26,114 nt of DNA. Source: Ga0077527 sp964606765 (GTDB lineage Bacteria > Pseudomonadota > Gammaproteobacteria > Burkholderiales > SG8-41). The translations under genes were made by a program, and so were the position numbers. The notes beneath the pieces are model-generated. The model had not been told where the DNA came from. It did not search any database and saw only the letters and a program-made list of their open reading frames with translations. The DNA lies in assembly GCA_964606765.1 (NCBI GenBank), contig CAZSIR010000027.1:1-26114 (forward strand), in the 5' to 3' direction. Shown here piece by piece: positions 16,430 through 22,415 of the stretch (position 1 is its first letter; each line of letters opens with the position of its first letter).

Positions 16430-16445
16430 AGCAACCGGTGTGCCA
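16430..16445 (-). promoter_or_regulatory. Sigma-54 (RpoN) -24/-12 promoter of the Anbu operon
   Basis: The reverse strand reads TGGCAC-ACCGG-TTGCT. It keeps the invariant GG and GC dinucleotides exactly ten bases apart and differs from the consensus TGGCACG-N4-TTGCW only at the seventh base. Transcription would start near 16419, about 35 bases before the ATP-grasp ATG. The element lies within an inverted repeat (AACCGGTG-TGC-CACCGGTT, 16433-16451). Confidence 0.75.
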
Positions 16446-16451
16446 CCGGTT
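16433..16451. repeat. 8-bp inverted repeat overlapping the sigma-54 promoter
   Basis: AACCGGTG (16433-16440) and CACCGGTT (16444-16451) are perfect inverted arms around a TGC centre. They overlap the -24 region of the predicted sigma-54 promoter, so a protein bound here could compete with RNA polymerase. It may equally be a chance by-product of the promoter sequence. Confidence 0.4.
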
Positions 16452-16519
16452 TGGCCGCCATTGAGGCGTCCATGACGAGCGCTCAGAGCAACCGCCAGCT
16501 TAGCAGCGTTTGGTGCGTG

Positions 16520-16536
16520 CGCACCATTTTAGTGCA
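16520..16536. promoter_or_regulatory. NtrC-type enhancer dyad
   Basis: On the reverse strand TGCAC-TAAAATG-GTGCG matches the NtrC site TGCAC-N7-GTGCA in both half-sites except the last base, with the exact 17-bp architecture. Its centre is about 109 bases upstream of the predicted sigma-54 start, the usual distance for such enhancers. A second perfect palindrome, TGGTGCG-TG-CGCACCA (16511-16526), overlaps it. The site is also about 60 bases upstream of the relA start. Confidence 0.6.
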
Positions 16537-16589
16537 AACGTGGTGACTTGCCGTTTGATGCGGTGTCATTTTGGGGAAACAGGCGCGGG

Positions 16590-18779
16590 ATGATCGGGAA
16601 AACGTCGTTATATCGGGTGACAGCGCCAACGGCCAAGGAACAAGCGCAGCCGGAGGTCTGGGCAGCCCGTTTTGATGAAACAGAGCAGGCTTTGCTGCGG
16701 GATGTTGCATCCCATGTTCGCGCGGCCATGGCTGGCGACCCGTCTGCCGAGGTCGAACTGGCGCATGCGCGGGCCGTGACCGGCGTCGTGCTCGCGCTGG
16801 ACCTGGATCATGAGGCCGTGGCTGCTGCCCTGCTGTTGCCTTTGCTGCGCGCAAAACCGGAAGTCATGCCTGAAATCCGCGAGAAATTCGGTTTGGCCAT
16901 CGCTGAGCTGGTGGATGGCGTGCTGCGCATGGGGGAAATCGGCGCGCTGTCAAAACAGGCCGTGGTGCCCGTGCGTCCCGAAGCGCAGGCGGCGCAACTG
17001 GAAGCCCTGCGCAAAATGCTGCTGGCCATGGTGCAGGACGTGCGCGTGGTGCTCATCAAGCTGGCTGATCATCTGCAGCATCTGCGTGAGTCTGTCCAGG
17101 CGGGTGATGAACGGCAGATGCAGGGCATGGCAGAACTGACCCGCGACATCTTTGCGCCGCTGGCCAACCGTCTCGGGGTATGGCAGATCAAATGGGAGCT
17201 GGAGGACCTGGCCTTACGGGTGTTGGACCCGGCAAGCTACAGGCGCATTGCGCGACTGCTGGATGGGAAGCGCCTCGACCGCGAGCGCTACATCGAAAAT
17301 CTGGTGACCTTGCTGAAGGACGAAATTGCCGGGGCCGGGATCGTCGCAGAGGTGACTGGCCGGCCCAAGCATATTGCCAGCATTCACCGCAAGATGTTGC
17401 AAAAAGCCATTGATTTTGAAGGGCTTTATGATGTTCGGGCCGTGCGGGTCCTGGTGCGCGATGTCAAGGATTGTTATGCGGTGCTGGGGATCGTGCACAG
17501 CCTGTGGTCGCCATTGCCCAAGGAGTTCGATGACTACATCGCCAAGCCCAAAGCCAATAACTATCGTTCGCTGCATACCGCGGTGATTGGCCCGGAGGGC
17601 AAGTCGGTTGAAGTGCAGATCCGCACCCATGAGATGCACCAGCACTCCGAACTCGGTGTGGCCGCGCACTGGCAGTACAAGGAGGGTGTGCGCCAGGACC
17701 GCGGCTACCAGGAAAAGATCGCCTGGCTGCGCCAGGTGCTCGAATGGAAGGATGAGATTCAGGATGCCGGTGAATTCGCCGAACAGTTCCGTACCGGGCT
17801 GTTCGAGGATTCGGTTTATGTGTTTACGCCGCAGGGGCGTGTTGTCGATTTGCCGAAAGGCGCGACCCCGATTGATTTTGCCTACCACGTGCATACCGAA
17901 CTGGGGCACCGCTGCCGCGGCGCCAAGGTGGATGGCGTGATGGTGCCGCTGAATACGCCGCTGTTGAACGGCCAGCAGGTGGAGATACTCACGGCGAAGC
18001 AGGGTGGACCAAGCCGGGACTGGCTCAATCTCCAGCTTGGTTATCTGAAAAGTGCGGGCGCACGCGGGAAGGTGCGCCAATGGTTCAACCGGCAGAACCT
18101 GGAGGCTGACATCTCGCAGGGCAGGTCCTTGCTGGAGAAGGAATTGCAGCGCAGCGGCATGAGCAAGTTGAATCTGGATCAGCTGGCGGCTGAAATGGGT
18201 TTTGACAGGCTCAATGATCTGCTGTCTGGACTGGGACGCGGGGAAATCGGCCCCAAAGCCCTGCGCGATGTCTTGACCGGCAAGGATGAGCCGCCGCCTG
18301 TGTCGCCGGTTGTTCCGGCCATCTTGACACGCAAGTCGAAGGGGGTGGGCGGTGGCGTGCTGGTTGTGGGGGTCGACAAGCTGCTGACCAGCCCGGCGAA
18401 ATGCTGCCGGCCTGCGCCGCCCGAGCCGATTGTGGGTTTCGTCACCCGCGGCCGCGGCGTCAGCGTGCATCGCGCGAATTGCGCCAGTCTTGCGCGGCTG
18501 GATCCCGAACGGCGGATTGCCGCGGAATGGGGCGCGCCTGGCACGACGACCTTTCCGGTGGAAATCGTCGTGGATGCGGTGGACCGCACGGGCTTGCTAC
18601 GCGACATTTCCGAGGTATTGTCGCGGGAGCGCATCAATGTCACGGCAACTCGTTCTTCCTCAACGGATCGCAGCGCTCGTATGCGGTTTACCGTTGAAAT
18701 CCTCGATCTTGACCAGCTGCAGCGCATAATCGGGCTGATTTGCGAGGTGCGTGGCGTACTGGGCGCGGTGCGCCGCTGA
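16590..18779 (+). CDS. relA: RelA-type (p)ppGpp synthetase
   Basis: A 729-residue long RSH protein that makes (p)ppGpp from ATP and GTP/GDP on stalled ribosomes. Residues ~30-180 are a degenerate hydrolase domain: the H-D and E-D metal motifs are replaced by L-L-L-P-L-L-R-A near 81-88, so no hydrolase activity is expected. The synthetase domain (~230-350) has G-R-P-K-H-I-x-S-I and the acidic E-F-D-D (312-315) typical of RelA rather than the R-F-K-D of SpoT. TGS (~405-465), zinc-finger/CC region with C-C-R-P near 608, and C-terminal ACT (~650-729) follow. I prefer ATG 16590; a TTG at 16548 would add 14 residues. It is divergent from the Anbu operon and shares its regulatory region. The SpoT partner must be elsewhere. 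Confidence 0.95.
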   Translation: MIGKTSLYRVTAPTAKEQAQPEVWAARFDETEQALLRDVASHVRAAMAGDPSAEVELAHARAVTGVVLALDLDHEAVAAALLLPLLRAKPEVMPEIREKFGLAIAELVDGVLRMGEIGALSKQAVVPVRPEAQAAQLEALRKMLLAMVQDVRVVLIKLADHLQHLRESVQAGDERQMQGMAELTRDIFAPLANRLGVWQIKWELEDLALRVLDPASYRRIARLLDGKRLDRERYIENLVTLLKDEIAGAGIVAEVTGRPKHIASIHRKMLQKAIDFEGLYDVRAVRVLVRDVKDCYAVLGIVHSLWSPLPKEFDDYIAKPKANNYRSLHTAVIGPEGKSVEVQIRTHEMHQHSELGVAAHWQYKEGVRQDRGYQEKIAWLRQVLEWKDEIQDAGEFAEQFRTGLFEDSVYVFTPQGRVVDLPKGATPIDFAYHVHTELGHRCRGAKVDGVMVPLNTPLLNGQQVEILTAKQGGPSRDWLNLQLGYLKSAGARGKVRQWFNRQNLEADISQGRSLLEKELQRSGMSKLNLDQLAAEMGFDRLNDLLSGLGRGEIGPKALRDVLTGKDEPPPVSPVVPAILTRKSKGVGGGVLVVGVDKLLTSPAKCCRPAPPEPIVGFVTRGRGVSVHRANCASLARLDPERRIAAEWGAPGTTTFPVEIVVDAVDRTGLLRDISEVLSRERINVTATRSSSTDRSARMRFTVEILDLDQLQRIIGLICEVRGVLGAVRR

Positions 18780-18819
18780 TTCTTCAATCCGGGACGGAAC
18801 AGCGATTGCCGGATTGTGT

Positions 18820-18848
18820 TTGATAGCCCCCCCTGATTCGGCTAGAAT
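18820..18848 (+). promoter_or_regulatory. Sigma-70 promoter of tRNA-Val
   Basis: TTGATA (18820-18825) and TAGAAT (18843-18848) are separated by 17 bases, each matching five of six consensus positions. The predicted start lies a few bases before the tRNA 5' end at 18860. This is the best sigma-70 promoter in the window. Confidence 0.8.
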
Positions 18849-18859
18849 CCTGCCCTTTC

Positions 18860-18936
18860 AGGCGCGTAGCTCAGCTGGTTAGAGCACCACCTTGACATGG
18901 TGGGGGTCGTTGGTTCGAGTCCAATCGCGCCTACCA
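18860..18936 (+). tRNA. tRNA-Val (anticodon GAC)
   Basis: A 77-base tRNA folds perfectly. The acceptor stem AGGCGCG pairs with CGCGCCT, the D-stem is GCTC/GAGC, and the anticodon stem is CCACC/GGTGG around the loop TTGACAT with anticodon GAC. The T-arm is GTTGG-TTCGAGT-CCAAT, and the CCA end is encoded. It reads GUC and GUU valine codons. It lies between relA and thrS with its own promoter, and the first terminator downstream is 115 bases away, in front of thrS. Confidence 0.97.
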
Positions 18937-18983
18937 ATTTTTGAAATACGTACTTTGCCGGCGGATCACAGGAAGAGAGCGTT

Positions 18984-19025
18984 ATGACACCGCGAACTTG
19001 CAAGGCTTCTCAACCCCGGCGATAG
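18984..19025 (+). CDS. Possible 13-residue leader peptide before thrS
   Basis: ATG 18984 is preceded by AGGAAG at an 8-base spacing and opens a short frame, MTPRTCKASQPRR, ending in TAG at 19023-19025. It lies between the tRNA and an intrinsic terminator, the layout expected of an attenuation leader. Two of its 13 residues are Thr, which is suggestive but not strongly enriched. It could be a chance ORF. Confidence 0.3.
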   Translation: MTPRTCKASQPRR

Positions 19026-19050
19026 CTGCGTCATTTCTTTGGTAGTGAAG

Positions 19051-19079
19051 AAAAAGTGCGGCTGGCCCGCACTTTTTTT
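19051..19079 (+). terminator. Intrinsic terminator upstream of thrS
   Basis: AAAAAGTGCGG (19051-19061) pairs with CCGCACTTTTT (19067-19077) around a CTGGC loop, followed by two more T and an AT-rich tail. It ends 38 bases before the thrS start. It may end the tRNA-Val transcript or act as a thrS attenuator. A weaker hairpin, TTTCTT/AAGAAA (19034-19053), overlaps its 5' arm and could compete with it. Confidence 0.85.
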
Positions 19080-19083
19080 ATTG

Positions 19084-19098
19084 GCATTTACAAAATGC
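19084..19098 (+). other. Small hairpin in the thrS leader
   Basis: GCATTT-ACA-AAATGC forms a perfect 6-bp stem with a 3-base loop, 19 bases before the thrS ATG. There is no Shine-Dalgarno in front of thrS, so this element may influence initiation. No T-run follows it. Confidence 0.35.
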
Positions 19099-19117
19099 AC
19101 AACATGGTCAACCGCAT

Positions 19118-21034
19118 ATGGTCAACATTAAATTACCCGATGGTTCGCTGAAATCCTTTGATCAACCGGTCACTGTGGCCGAGGTTGCCGCTGCGATTGG
19201 TGCAGGTCTGGCGAAAGCCGCACTGGCTGGTCGTGTCAACGGCAAACTGGTCGATACCTCGCATCGCATCGAAGCCGACGCTGAACTGGCGATCATCACC
19301 GATAAAAATGCGGATGGTCTGGAAATCCTGCGCCATTCGACGTCGCATCTGCTGGCGCATGCGGTGAAAGAACTGTTCCCCGATGCGCAGGTCACCATCG
19401 GCCCGGTGATCGACGATGGCTACTATTACGATTTTTCCTACAAACGCCCGTTCACTCCGGAAGATCTGGCGGCGATCGAGAAGCGCATGGCGGAAATCGC
19501 CAAGCGCGACATCAAGGTCGAGCGACAGCTGATGCCGCGCGACGAGGCGGTGCGGTTTTTCTCCGCCATGGGTGAGAAATACAAGGCCGAGATCATCGCG
19601 TCGATTCCGTCGAATGAAGCAATTTCGCTGTACCGCCAGGACAATTTCATCGATCTGTGCCGCGGCCCGCATGTGCCGTCCACCGGCAAGCTGAAAGTGT
19701 TCAAGCTGATGAAGGTCGCCGGTGCGTACTGGCGCGGTGATTCGAAAAACGAAATGCTCCAACGGATCTACGGCACGGCCTGGGCAAAAAAAGAAGACCA
19801 GGACGCCTATCTGCACCGGCTCGAGGAGGCCGAGAAGCGTGACCATCGCAAACTCGGCCGCCAGCTCGATCTGTTTCACATGCAGGACGAAGCCCCGGGC
19901 ATGGTGTTCTGGCATGCCAACGGTTGGGTGATCTGGCAGGCCATCGAGCAGTACATGCGCCAGCTGCTGACTGAGGCGAATTACCGCGAAGTGCGCACGC
20001 CGCAGGTCATGGATCGCGTACTGTGGGAGCGCTCCGGGCACTGGGAAAATTACCGTGAATACATGTTCACCACGGAGTCAGAGAAACGCGATTACGCGGT
20101 GAAACCGATGAACTGTCCCGGCCATGTGCAGATTTTCAATCAGGGCGTCAAAAGTTATCGCGACCTGCCGCTGCGCATCGCCGAATTCGGTTCCTGCCAC
20201 CGCAACGAACCGTCGGGCGCGCTGCACGGCCTGATGCGGGTGCGCGGTTTTGTGCAGGACGATGCGCATATTTTCTGCACCGAAGAACAGATTCAGGCGG
20301 AAGCAGGCGATTTTGTCGATCTGCTGCGCCGGGTTTATGCGGATTTCGGCTTTGAGCAGATCCTGGTCAAGCTGTCGACCCGGCCGCCGAAACGGATCGG
20401 TGACGATGCAGTCTGGGACCGGGCCGAGGCGGCGCTGAAGGCCACTTTGGACGCCAAAGGCCTGGATTGGGACTTGAATCCGGGCGAGGGCGCATTTTAC
20501 GGCCCCAAAATCGAGTTTTCATTGAAAGACTCGCTGGGCCGGGTCTGGCAGTGCGGCACTTTACAGCTGGATTTTGCGTTGCCGCAGCGTCTGGGCGCCG
20601 AATATGTGGCCGAGGACAACACCCGGCGCACGCCGGTGATGCTGCACAGGGCCATCCTGGGGTCGCTGGAGCGTTTCATCGGCATTCTGATTGAACACTA
20701 CGCCGGGGCCATGCCGGCCTGGCTGGCGCCCGTACAGGCCGTCGTCATGAACATTTCGGAAGCCCAGGGCGAACATGTGGCAGGGGTCGCGGAAACCCTG
20801 AAAAAGGCCGGTTTCCGGGTCGAGGCCGACTTGAGAAATGAGAAAATTTCCTATAAAATCCGCGAACATAGTCTGCAAAAGCTGCCTTTCCAGCTCGTGG
20901 TCGGAGACAAGGAAGTGGCGGCACAACTGGTGGCTGTGCGTTCCCGTAAAGGCGAGGATCTGGGGCAAATGACCCTGGACGCCTTTTTATCGCTGTTAAA
21001 AAGCGATATTGCAAAAAAGGGCCGCGCAGTCTGA
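19118..21034 (+). CDS. thrS: Threonyl-tRNA synthetase
   Basis: A 638-residue class II aminoacyl-tRNA synthetase charging tRNA-Thr. It has the full bacterial layout. TGS domain: residues 1-61. Editing domain: H73-x-x-x-H77 and the Y-Y-Y-D-F-S-Y segment near 105. Catalytic core: ~245-530, with zinc ligands C333, H384 and H510, and motif 2 as F-G-S-C-H-R-N-E-P-S-G. Anticodon-binding domain: to the C-terminus. ATG 19118 gives the canonical M-V-N-I-K-L-P-D-G start but has no Shine-Dalgarno. An out-of-frame ATG in an identical ATGGTCAAC context lies 14 bases upstream. It is the first gene of the translation operon, 27 bases from infC. Expression is likely controlled in the leader, where a terminator sits. 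Confidence 0.98.
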   Translation: MVNIKLPDGSLKSFDQPVTVAEVAAAIGAGLAKAALAGRVNGKLVDTSHRIEADAELAIITDKNADGLEILRHSTSHLLAHAVKELFPDAQVTIGPVIDDGYYYDFSYKRPFTPEDLAAIEKRMAEIAKRDIKVERQLMPRDEAVRFFSAMGEKYKAEIIASIPSNEAISLYRQDNFIDLCRGPHVPSTGKLKVFKLMKVAGAYWRGDSKNEMLQRIYGTAWAKKEDQDAYLHRLEEAEKRDHRKLGRQLDLFHMQDEAPGMVFWHANGWVIWQAIEQYMRQLLTEANYREVRTPQVMDRVLWERSGHWENYREYMFTTESEKRDYAVKPMNCPGHVQIFNQGVKSYRDLPLRIAEFGSCHRNEPSGALHGLMRVRGFVQDDAHIFCTEEQIQAEAGDFVDLLRRVYADFGFEQILVKLSTRPPKRIGDDAVWDRAEAALKATLDAKGLDWDLNPGEGAFYGPKIEFSLKDSLGRVWQCGTLQLDFALPQRLGAEYVAEDNTRRTPVMLHRAILGSLERFIGILIEHYAGAMPAWLAPVQAVVMNISEAQGEHVAGVAETLKKAGFRVEADLRNEKISYKIREHSLQKLPFQLVVGDKEVAAQLVAVRSRKGEDLGQMTLDAFLSLLKSDIAKKGRAV

Positions 21035-21061
21035 GAGTCACGAAATTAAGGAGTTTGTCGC

Positions 21062-21703
21062 ATAGCTCAGGAAAAAGAAGCCCGGATCAATGGTGAAATC
21101 ACCGCTCCGGAAGTTCGCGTTATCGGGGCCGACGGATCGCAGGTCGGCGTGATCAGCATCGCTGCAGCCAACAAGCTTGCCGAAGACGCGGAACTGGATC
21201 TGGTTGAAATCGCCCCGACGGCAAATCCGCCGGTGTGCCGCGTCATGGATTACGGTAAGTTCAAATACCGTGAGAGCAAAAAGCAGCATGAAGCGCGGCT
21301 CAAGCAGAAACAGATTGTCGTCAAGGAAGTGAAGTTTCGTCCGGGAACGGACGAAGGCGATTACAAGATCAAGCTGCGAAACCTGACCCGGTTTCTGGAA
21401 GAAGGCGACAAGGCGAAAATCACGCTGCGCTTCAGGGGGCGTGAGATGGCGCACCAGGAATTCGGCATCCGGCTGCTGGAGCGGGTGAAGACGGATTTGC
21501 TGGAGCATGCCGTCGTTGAGCAGTTTCCGAAAATGGAGGGCCGCCAGCTGGTGATGGTGCTGGCCCCAAAGAAAGTGCAGCCGAAGGTGGCTGCAGCGAA
21601 GAGTTCGCCAAAGTCCGAAGTCAGGGCCGAGGTGGCAAAGCCGGCGGAAACGCCGGTCAAGGTGGCTGCAGTGCAGGAAGCTGCGGCCGTTGAAAAGAAG
21701 TAG
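21062..21703 (+). CDS. infC: Translation initiation factor IF-3, AUA start codon
   Basis: A 213-residue IF-3, which binds the 30S subunit, prevents early 50S joining and checks the start codon. The N-domain (~1-75: A-Q-E-K-E-A-R-I-N-G-E-I), linker (R-V-M-D-Y-G-K-F-K-Y) and C-domain (~85-170: V-K-E-V-K-F-R-P-G-T-D-E-G-D-Y) are intact. The frame has a stop at 21047-21049 and no ATG, GTG or TTG until 21149, which would delete 29 essential residues. The ATA at 21062 lies eight bases after TAAGGAG (21047-21053) and fits the IF-3 N-terminus exactly. Rare starts on infC are a known autoregulatory device because IF-3 rejects them. After ~residue 172 there is an Ala/Lys/Val-rich tail of about 40 residues, longer than in most IF-3 proteins. 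Confidence 0.95.
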   Translation: MAQEKEARINGEITAPEVRVIGADGSQVGVISIAAANKLAEDAELDLVEIAPTANPPVCRVMDYGKFKYRESKKQHEARLKQKQIVVKEVKFRPGTDEGDYKIKLRNLTRFLEEGDKAKITLRFRGREMAHQEFGIRLLERVKTDLLEHAVVEQFPKMEGRQLVMVLAPKKVQPKVAAAKSSPKSEVRAEVAKPAETPVKVAAVQEAAAVEKK

Positions 21704-21706
21704 TGT

Positions 21707-21742
21707 TCGGGCCTCAAGTCCCGCGGCAACGCAGGCGCCCGA
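21707..21742 (+). promoter_or_regulatory. Structured leader before rpmI, possible L20 autoregulatory site
   Basis: TCGG+GCCT (21707-21714) can pair with AGGC (21733-21736) and CCGA (21739-21742) with a two-base bulge, closing an 18-base loop, in the 72-base infC-rpmI gap. In other bacteria L20 represses rpmI-rplT by binding a folded leader at this place. The fold here is drawn by eye only. Confidence 0.3.
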
Positions 21743-21775
21743 CGCTAGGCTAAAACAGGAATTGGAGTTATTACC

Positions 21776-21970
21776 ATGCCGAAAATGAAGAGCAAGAGCG
21801 GCGCGGCCAAGCGATTCAAAAAGCTGGGCAGCGGCGCGTTCAAGCGCGGTTCATCGCATCTGCGCCACATCCTCACCAAGAAGAGCACCAAGCGCAAGCG
21901 TCATCTGCGCGGCACGTCGATGGTGCATGATTCCGACCAGCGCGCAGTACGCGCGATGCTGCCTTATTGA
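21776..21970 (+). CDS. rpmI: 50S ribosomal protein L35
   Basis: A 64-residue, strongly basic ribosomal protein of the large subunit. It shows the family opening M-P-K-M-K-S-K-S-G-A-A-K-R-F-K and the H-I-L-T-K-K-S-T-K-R-K-R-H-L-R central block; length is normal. The ATG is preceded by GGAG with a slightly long spacing, behind a 72-base leader that may fold. It is followed by rplT after 15 bases, so the two are co-translated in the usual rpmI-rplT pair. Confidence 0.97.
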   Translation: MPKMKSKSGAAKRFKKLGSGAFKRGSSHLRHILTKKSTKRKRHLRGTSMVHDSDQRAVRAMLPY

Positions 21971-21985
21971 TCGGGGAGATGAGCC

Positions 21986-22345
21986 ATGCCTAGAGTTAAA
22001 CGTGGTGTTATCGCCCGCAAGGCGCACAAAAAAGTCCTGAAGGCTGCCAAGGGATTCCGCGGCCGTCGCAACAATGTATTCCGCATTGCCAATGAAGCCG
22101 TCATGCGCGCCGGGCAGTATGCCTATCGCGACCGCCGCACCAAGAAGCGGGAATTCCGCGCGCTGTGGATTGCCCGCATCAATGCCGCGGCCCGTGAGCA
22201 CGGAATGACTTACAGCGTGTTCATGAACGGCCTGAAAAAGGCGGCGATCGAGGTGGATCGCAAGGTTCTCTCCGACATCGCCATTGCAGACAAGGCCGCG
22301 TTCACGCGCTTTGTGGAGCAGGCGAAGGCGAGCCTCGGCGCCTGA
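21986..22345 (+). CDS. rplT: 50S ribosomal protein L20
   Basis: A 119-residue 23S rRNA-binding protein needed early in large-subunit assembly. It begins M-P-R-V-K-R-G-V and carries K-A-A-K-G-F-R-G-R-R-N-N-V-F-R-I-A and Y-R-D-R-R-T-K-K-R-E-F-R-A-L-W-I-A-R-I-N-A-A, all hallmarks of the family. GGGGAG precedes the ATG at a good distance. In many bacteria L20 also represses its own operon. A strong intrinsic terminator follows 15 bases after its stop. Confidence 0.98.
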   Translation: MPRVKRGVIARKAHKKVLKAAKGFRGRRNNVFRIANEAVMRAGQYAYRDRRTKKREFRALWIARINAAAREHGMTYSVFMNGLKKAAIEVDRKVLSDIAIADKAAFTRFVEQAKASLGA

Positions 22346-22359
22346 GTTCACTGACCTTG

Positions 22360-22390
22360 AAAAGGAGGCTCGCTGAGCCTCCTTTTTTTT
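22360..22390 (+). terminator. Intrinsic terminator/attenuator between rplT and pheS
   Basis: AAAAGGAGGCTC (22360-22371) pairs perfectly with GAGCCTCCTTTT (22375-22386) around a GCT loop, followed by four more T. It lies 26 bases before the pheS start. No Phe-rich leader peptide like pheM is visible in the 70-base gap, so it looks like a partial stop before pheST rather than a classic Phe attenuator. Confidence 0.92.
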
Positions 22391-22403
22391 CACTGAATTC
22401 CGC

Positions 22404-22409
22404 TAACAT
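22404..22409 (+). promoter_or_regulatory. Possible -10 element (TAACAT) at the pheS start
   Basis: CGCTAACAT lies directly after the terminator and 6 bases before the pheS ATG. If used, transcription would begin at or very near the ATG, giving a leaderless message. The -35 region is only a T-run and is not convincing. Confidence 0.28.
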
Positions 22410-22415
22410 TCGCAT

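Noticed and set aside
16440..16590. Sigma-54 promoter for relA on the forward strand
   Set aside because: No GG-N10-GC element with flanking consensus was found on the forward strand of this gap.
16590..18779. Calling the RSH protein a bifunctional SpoT
   Set aside because: The hydrolase metal motifs are absent and the synthetase carries E-F-D-D, the RelA type.
18937..19117. T-box riboswitch for thrS
   Set aside because: T-boxes are mainly in Gram-positive bacteria and no T-box consensus (UGGN-type) sequence is visible; a leader terminator alone is not enough.
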